NCBI RefSeq assembly: GCF_019399895.1
Contig: NC_091879.1
Span: forward strand, 1-64,000
Source of the DNA: Cardiocondyla obscurior
Taxonomy: Eukaryota; Arthropoda; Insecta; Hymenoptera; Formicidae
Direction of reading: 5' to 3'
Length of the DNA: 64,000 bases
The notes beneath the pieces are model-generated. The model ran no database searches. It saw nothing but the letters and a program-made list of their open reading frames with translations, and was not told the origin of the DNA. Positions 58,001 to 64,000 of the stretch are shown here, one piece after another; the stretch's first letter is position 1, and every line of letters begins with the position of its first letter. Made by a program: the position numbers and the translations under genes.

Positions 58001-61000
58001 TTGCATTAATTATTACTGCTTTATTATAACATGAAAAATTTAAAAGAATGTAAATGTATGTGTGAATTTACAGTACAGACGAATCGGCAACCGAAAATGT
58101 TTTAAAAGCAATTCAAACTTTTGCGTCCCTTTGCGGTCAGTTGGATTTGCAAACGCCTCGAGATGCTTTTATTACTGCTATATGTAAAGCATCTCTGCCG
58201 CCTAATTATGCCTTGACGGTACTGTACAATGCACCTCAAGGCATACCCACCGCGAGACAACAGGACTCAATGCAATATAACTTGACAATGGGTGAGCCCG
58301 ATTATAGACAGCAAGTAGTGGCCGTGGGTACGCCATTACCAACGGCATCACTACCGATTGGTAAGTTGGCCATAATTCGCTTATGCGATTAGTTGTGTTA
58401 TTATTTAATTCATTTATATATATGTATATATATATATTTAGGTGCTCATCAAGGTCCCGTCATGTTAACTGCAAAAAATCTGCAATGCATGCGTGCATTG
58501 TTATCACTGGCCCATTGTCACGGTAGTATACTTGGCAGCGCATGGCATTTGGTACTTACTACTCTTCAACATCTCGTTTGGATACTTGGTCTAAAACCTT
58601 CCACGGGTGGATCGTTAAAAGCTGGAAAAACTGCAGCTGATCCAAATGCTGTGCTAACGAACGCAGTTATGGCAGATCTACCTGTACTCAGCGCTATGCT
58701 CAGTAGATTATTCGAGAGCAGTCAACATCTTGACGACGTTGCTTTGCATCATTTGATAGACGCCTTGTGCAAATTAAGCCACGAGGCTATGGAGCTGGCG
58801 TATTCTAACCGTGAACCTTCTCTATTTGCCGTTGCTAAGCTTCTAGAGACAGGTTTAGTAAACTTACCACGCGTGGAAGTGCTTTGGAGACCATTGACAA
58901 ATCATTTATTAGAAGTTTGTCAACATCCGCATATTCGTATGAGAGAGTGGGGCGTGGAAGCCATCACATACCTTGTCAAAATGGCCCTTCAGCATAAATA
59001 TCCGCAACCACTTCGCGACAATCAGAAATTACAAACGTTACTGTTAGGACCATTATCTGAATTATCATCTGTACGTCACGGTGATGTTAGACAACGACAA
59101 TTAGAATGCGTCTTGCAAGTACTTCACGGCGCTGGAGAAACGCTATACCATGGCTGGCCTTTAGTCCTCGGTATTATAGGAGCGGTTTCCGATCATCATG
59201 GAGAAGCCTTGGTACGCATAGCTTTCCAATGCTTACAGTTGGTTGTAACCGACTTTTTGCCGGTAATGCCTTGGCGATGTCTTCCACTGTGCGTCGATAC
59301 AGCCGCTAAATTTGGATCGCAAACACAAGAATTAAACATCTCGCTTACAGCAGTCGGTTTAATGTGGAACATAAGTGACTACTTTTATCAGAATCAAGAA
59401 AAATTGTGTGTCTGCTTGCGCGGCGATTCGTCATCGGTATTCCCTGACTTTCCGGGCACAACAAATATGCCACCGTTCGATAAACTCTGGATGTGTCTTT
59501 ATGCAAGATTGGGAGATTTATGCGTCGATTCGCGACCAGCTGTACGCAAATCGGCAAGTCAGACTCTATTCTCCACCATATCCGCACACGGTAGTCTTCT
59601 GCATCAACCTACATGGCAGGCTGTGCTCTGGCAAGTGTTGTTTCCATTGTTAGATAAAGTAAGAAGTTTATCAAATTCAGCCAGCAGCGAAAAAGTTGAC
59701 ACCAGTGGAAATATACTTATTCACCACAGCAGAAATACAGCGCAAAAGCAATGGGCGGAGACACAAGTTTTAACATTAAGTGGCGTAGCTAGAGTGTTTA
59801 ATACAAAACGTCAACTGTTGCAAATGTTAGGAGACTTTCCCAGAGCATGGTCGTTACTTCTCGAGTTTATTGAGAATTCAGCGCTCAGTAAAAACAACGA
59901 GGTATCATTAGCGGCATTAAAGTCATTTCAGGAGATTCTCTTTCAACCGAAAGGAAGCGAAGGCACCGAGGTGATTCAATTAAACGATTCAGAAGGCTTA
60001 TGGACGGTGACGTGGCGTGTATGGCTCAATATTGGAATGGAAAGTACCGCACCCCCACAGGAAGGCGATATCGAGCCTTACGTACCGTCCCAGGCATTTT
60101 TAACTGCATTGATGCACATATTTCCAGGCGTTTTCCAACATATTAGAAATAAATTCACAGGTCCTGATCTACAGAAATTATGTATCGTCCTAAAGAACAC
60201 AGTGGCTGTTCCAGTACACGGCGAATCGACGCCGTATATTTTGCCATCGGTACCCGACGTAGTTCTCACTCATTTGCAAGACGAGGTGCTGCATTCTATG
60301 GAACTTTTGCAAAAAGAAGCGCTGAGTGGCCCGGAAAATTTACGCACGATGATTGTCTTAATATTCCTTCAATTATTGAGCTTTTCTAAATTGGCATGCG
60401 AAGCTCCGACTTACGGCAAAATTCCTACGAAGCACATCTCTCAGATTAGAGGCGTGTCCGCCGATTGGGTCACGATGAATTACGTTCCGTTCGGCGAGAA
60501 AGCTTTATCGATGGTCGTGAATTTGTATCAAAAAACTGCGCACGAGATGGCCGTGATCGACGGTCAGGTGCTGAAACACATTGTGGAGGCGTTGCATGTG
60601 CCGTTAGCTATCAAGTATGCATGCCCGTCCGCGACCACGTGGAAGCTGGCCGTGACTAGTCTCTTGGCTGTTTTACACACTGGACTGCCGCTCGCAAGAA
60701 AGTATCCCGAACAATTCCAGAGTATGTGGCTCGAGCTCGCGAGCACGCTGGACGATTTCTTATTTCCAAAAAGGTAAACTGTCGACTTTGATTTAATTTA
60801 TTCTGTGGAATTATTAATTTTATTTTTGAAAGCACGCTAAAAAATACATTTCATTAATTGCAGCGTACTGAATGTAGAACGAGGGGTAGAAGAAATCCAA
60901 GCCGACGAAGCGGTAGATTGTCAAGTGATGGAATTACTGAGGGACGAAGTGTTACCACATTCTCAGCACATACCTCATCAATTCATACTGAGGGTTGTTA

Positions 61001-61982
61001 TGCTTTTAAATAAAGGTTCCATACATTCGGCCACCACTGCAAATATTGGTATATATATATATATATACATACATATATATATATATATTAGTTAGACTGT
61101 TTACGGAAATTGCATATAAATATTTCTTGAAAGAGATATCTGTTTTTTTTTGTTTTTTTTGTTGTTTTTTTTTTTTATAGAGAATGGAGCAGAAACGAAA
61201 TTACGGGAAGAATTCGCAAAGACTTGCTTTGAAACTTTATTGCAATTTTCTCTGTTGGATGGACTAAACAATGACACGGAAAATAGCCCTAAGAAGAGTT
61301 CAGAGAGTGACGAAGGTGGAATCGCCGGACGTTTGGCGGTTACGGCCCTTTTGCACAGATTTCAAGAAGTTCTACGGCGATATATTGAAAGCGAGAGACG
61401 AAGTGGAAAGTGCCCTTTGCCTAGGTAACCGTATCAAAACCTGCTGATAAATATTCGAATCTTTTATTTTATTTTATTCTGGTGGATTTTTTTATATCAA
61501 CTAGAAGAAACCATGCGCGTGCAACGCAATATTTTGAGATAACAAGCAACAATAAATGCAATTATATTTTTGCCATCAATTTTTTAAGATAGGATAAATA
61601 TTTTACGTTTGAAATCTAAGTTATTTTAAGTACTTATTATAGAAACCTTTTCTAGGTACAGATTATCGGAAATATCGTTCGTCCTGAAAGCTGTCGCTAC
61701 TCTTGTGGTATCGCTCAAGAAAGCGCCTCCCAATAAAGGTATGTTTTTATTTCCTATTTATTTTGAATAATATTGCTGTATGTGTTTTAATATATAAATG
61801 ACTGTATTTTAGTTGAAAGATCGGTATGGGAACAACTAATCGGATTATATCCATGTTTGGTAGAATGTACGATTGCAACTACTTCTGGTCAAGTATCTAG
61901 ATCCTTGCGAGAGGCTTTGTTACAGTATCACGATTTATTGCGAGCTCCAGTTCATAGCACACCAACCCCGAATGGCGTTTGA
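55025..61982 (+). CDS. mon2: Mon2 homologue, Golgi/endosome Sec7-related scaffold
   Basis: Large HEAT/armadillo-type protein related to Sec7 GEFs but without a Sec7 catalytic domain; known orthologues act in endosome-to-Golgi traffic with Dopey. Exons: 55025-55159, 55247-55378, 55465-55647, 55732-55968, 56587-56712, 56791-56988, 57069-57321, 57513-57666, 57749-57991, 58074-58360, 58442-60773, 60864-61048, 61181-61424, 61656-61738, 61813-61982. Total 4,962 nt (1,653 aa; human about 1,717), one open frame. Typical segments are [30 protein letters not shown], the [14 protein letters not shown] motif, [35 protein letters not shown] and [20 protein letters not shown]. The conserved C-terminal region ends [17 protein letters not shown] second in-frame ATG lies at 55034. 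One 2.3 kb exon carries nearly half the protein. AATAAA follows at 62077. Confidence 0.95.
56030..56400. other. GC-rich, CpG-rich island inside a Mon2 intron
   Basis: The 55969-56586 intron is much longer than its neighbours. Its middle is CpG-rich (for example ggcgcggctgccg, cgcggcgcatcgcgg, ccgagacggga), unlike the AT-rich introns around it. The motif gacgggagt is present twice (about 56153 and 56249), each time followed by a similar ttttcac segment. It may be an inserted repeat or mobile fragment; I cannot assign a family. Confidence 0.4.
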
Positions 61983-63290
61983 CCAATACATTCTTTTTTT
62001 TTTCACCGAGAGGGTGAATTTGCACTAACAGTCAAGGTACAGAAATGAATAATTTGCTTGTGTAATGCGCGATAAAATAAATAACGATTCTTCAGTTTGT
62101 AGAAGAGTGATAAGTTTGCCGTATATTTATACTACAATAGTAGAATAAATCATGTCAAGTCTTTTGTAGTAAGCATGATTTTAATAGTATACGATCGAAG
62201 TAATCTTCTAGATCGCTACAATTTATTCCGCTCATCTGTCATTATGCATATTAATTTTACGACGTTGCAATACAATAATCAAAATGAGAATAGAGTTTTG
62301 CAGATTGATACTCTTATTATGGAAGTTTTATATACATTTGCATAATTTTCGCCATTTACAACTTCAAGATCGTGTCAGAAAGAATGAAGAGAAAAGATCT
62401 TTTGCAAGGTCTATTTTCTTGCTAGTGAAATAGTGATGGAAAGAATTTACATTGTAGAATTGCTATGCCAATTAAATTAAATTCGAGATAGTTATTAATG
62501 ACAAATTAAAAATTGAAATGTTTCCTCTTTGAAGAAACATGAAATTGTGAGAGAAGATTTAATAATTATTCTTCAGAGACTGTAGAAATTACGTGTTCTA
62601 ATAGCACAAACATAGTTTGTTATTATGTTCTAAGTATACAGGAGGAACGCTGTATATAGTGTGGAATGTACAAGACAGCTTTTTTAATCGGTGTTGTAAA
62701 TATTAATTTATATATTAATATATAAATATATATATATAATGTGTATGTGTATACATACATGCAAATATACTTACACAAAGCACTAAGATAAAGATATGAA
62801 ACGATTTTATAAATAATATAAAGCATTATCGTTTACTATTCTTACAAATTACGCGACGTCGTAAATTATATTATCAAAATGTAAATAAATCTATGCAAAT
62901 TAAATAAAGAGCTCTCTCTGAGCAACTGTTATTTACGCTCTTTTTCGTTTCAACTAATATTTCTGAATCCACGTATTCTAAATACTTTGTTAGAAAAATA
63001 ATTTTAATCAAACATTAAAATTTATAATAATATTTAATTTTTAATAACAATTAAATAAAAATAATAATTTAATCTCGCGTCTATTAAAATAAACGAAATA
63101 TTAAAAATTAGATGATGAATCTGTCATTCCTGGAGTTTCGCAGCACTACAAATCCTTTGAAATCGTCGAAAAGTATTACGAGGTATTAGAAATATAAGAA
63201 AAGTAAGTTGATAGCGTTGATAGCACAGCGAGAGTTATTTTCCGTCAATTTCGCTCGCATATGTGATCTTTCTAATTTCTCTCGATGTAT
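61983..63290. other. Mon2 3' UTR and AT-rich downstream spacer
   Basis: The 3' UTR probably ends after AATAAA at 62077-62082. The remainder is AT-rich, with a TA/TG-rich microsatellite-like stretch near 62705-62760. No gene or RNA could be supported. Confidence 0.55.
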
Positions 63291-63817
63291 TTGTGGCGAC
63301 GGTAGCGCCGGGACCATTCCGTAAACGGAATATGAGGTCGACGAAGTGAAAATTAGAGAGAAGGAGAGAAGATACCCGGACGATTACAGCGCCGGCGAGG
63401 ACCGTCGCGGCGGCGTTGGCGTTCCCCAGGCGTCCGCCGCTGCGGCGGCAGAGTCAACATCCGGCGACGCAGAGATGCGCACGTTTCGGCGCTGCTCGCC
63501 GACGGGAGAAGGACGCCGCGATCGTGATTTCGGCACGTGAAAGTGAGATGAATGGTCGCGACACGAGGACGGCTGTCTGAGGCGCGCACGGGCTTCCGGG
63601 ACAGGACTATCCCGCGAGGGCGATTCGAAACGACCCGCAGGACCCGCGCCCGTGCCGCACATCCACGACCGACCGTTCCCCGGCGTACCGTCGGACGACA
63701 GTGCCGCGTCGATGCGCGTCGTACCCCGCGAGTGCTGCCGCTGCTGCGTCGAGAGCGGCGTGATCCCGTCGTAGGGCGCGTTGCTCCCGCCCGACTCTCG
63801 TCAAGACAATAAACGCA

Positions 63818-63853
<36 letters not shown>

Positions 63854-64000
63854 AACCGCCGACACCGACGCCAGCCGCAATCGCGTGCAATCCTGCCCTT
63901 CCGAGAGCCGCACGGCAGCTCCATTATCCCGGCGACACCGTCGCCGCGCCGAGGCGCCGAGGGAGCCGTCTCGCGTCTGAAGCGGCGGACCGGTCCTTCC
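63291..64000. promoter_or_regulatory. GC-rich, CpG-rich region at the right edge
   Basis: Composition switches sharply from AT-rich to GC- and CpG-rich at about 63295 and stays so to the end of the window. A GACGCC hexamer microsatellite lies at about 63822-63875. Long open frames occur on both strands, but with arginine/alanine-rich, mutually overlapping translations and no recognisable motif. This is as expected for a CpG-rich promoter or 5' UTR of a gene that continues outside the window. Its direction cannot be decided here. Confidence 0.45.

Noticed and set aside
63353..63924. Arginine/alanine-rich frames on both strands at the right edge
   Set aside because: Mutually overlapping frames in CpG-rich DNA with a GACGCC microsatellite. 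No motif supports any one of them.

Overview
The window is the left end of an insect chromosome. It opens with 115 bases of CCTAA/CCCTAA telomere, the C-rich strand of the TTAGG telomere found in many insects. After about 23 kb of subtelomeric repeats it runs into a gene-rich, AT-rich arm. The seven conserved genes match insect orthologues (Contactin with a C-type lectin domain, Rpn1, a CACHD1-like protein, the GABA transporter Gat, a TFIIIC90-like factor, mRpL13 and Mon2). The TTAGG telomere, short introns and base composition fit a hymenopteran, perhaps an ant, but the species cannot be named from the sequence alone.

Subtelomere, from the end inwards. 1-115 is telomere. 116-8415 is about 8.3 kb of a CCTGG pentamer array. 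8416-10375 holds ten copies of a ~197 bp repeat. 10400-10655 holds a dyad-rich 117 bp repeat, twice. 10662-14270 holds 25 copies of a 147 bp satellite that ends in a long inverted repeat (14271-14400). 14401-22200 is a mosaic of a 179 bp AT-rich satellite and tandem ~349 bp units. Each of those units looks like one exon plus one intron, with near-consensus splice acceptor and donor signals on the + strand. Part of this mosaic is tandemly duplicated at an offset of 4,332 bp. It ends near an AATAAA at 22175. I consider this exon-like array the best candidate for an undescribed system.

Gene arm. Contactin (-, 23982-29541) encodes a GPI-anchored adhesion protein. One of its introns carries a duplicated, spliced-looking + strand element (27108-27960). 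Contactin and Rpn1 (+, 30411-33609; 19S proteasome base) are divergently arranged. Then come the CACHD1-like gene (-, 36144-40349), a possible new small three-exon gene (+, 42145-43603), Gat (+, 45758-48561), a TFIIIC90/GTF3C4-like gene (+, 50780-53328), mRpL13 (-, 53558-54421) and Mon2 (+, 55025-61982); mRpL13 and Mon2 are also divergent. The last 700 bases are GC-rich and probably belong to the promoter or 5' region of the next gene.

For each of the seven conserved genes the exon lengths I placed add up to an open frame with a single stop, which supports the models. Neighbouring genes belong to unrelated pathways: neuronal/septate-junction adhesion, protein degradation, channel modulation, GABA uptake, Pol III transcription, mitochondrial translation and Golgi/endosome traffic. 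They do not form a functional cluster.
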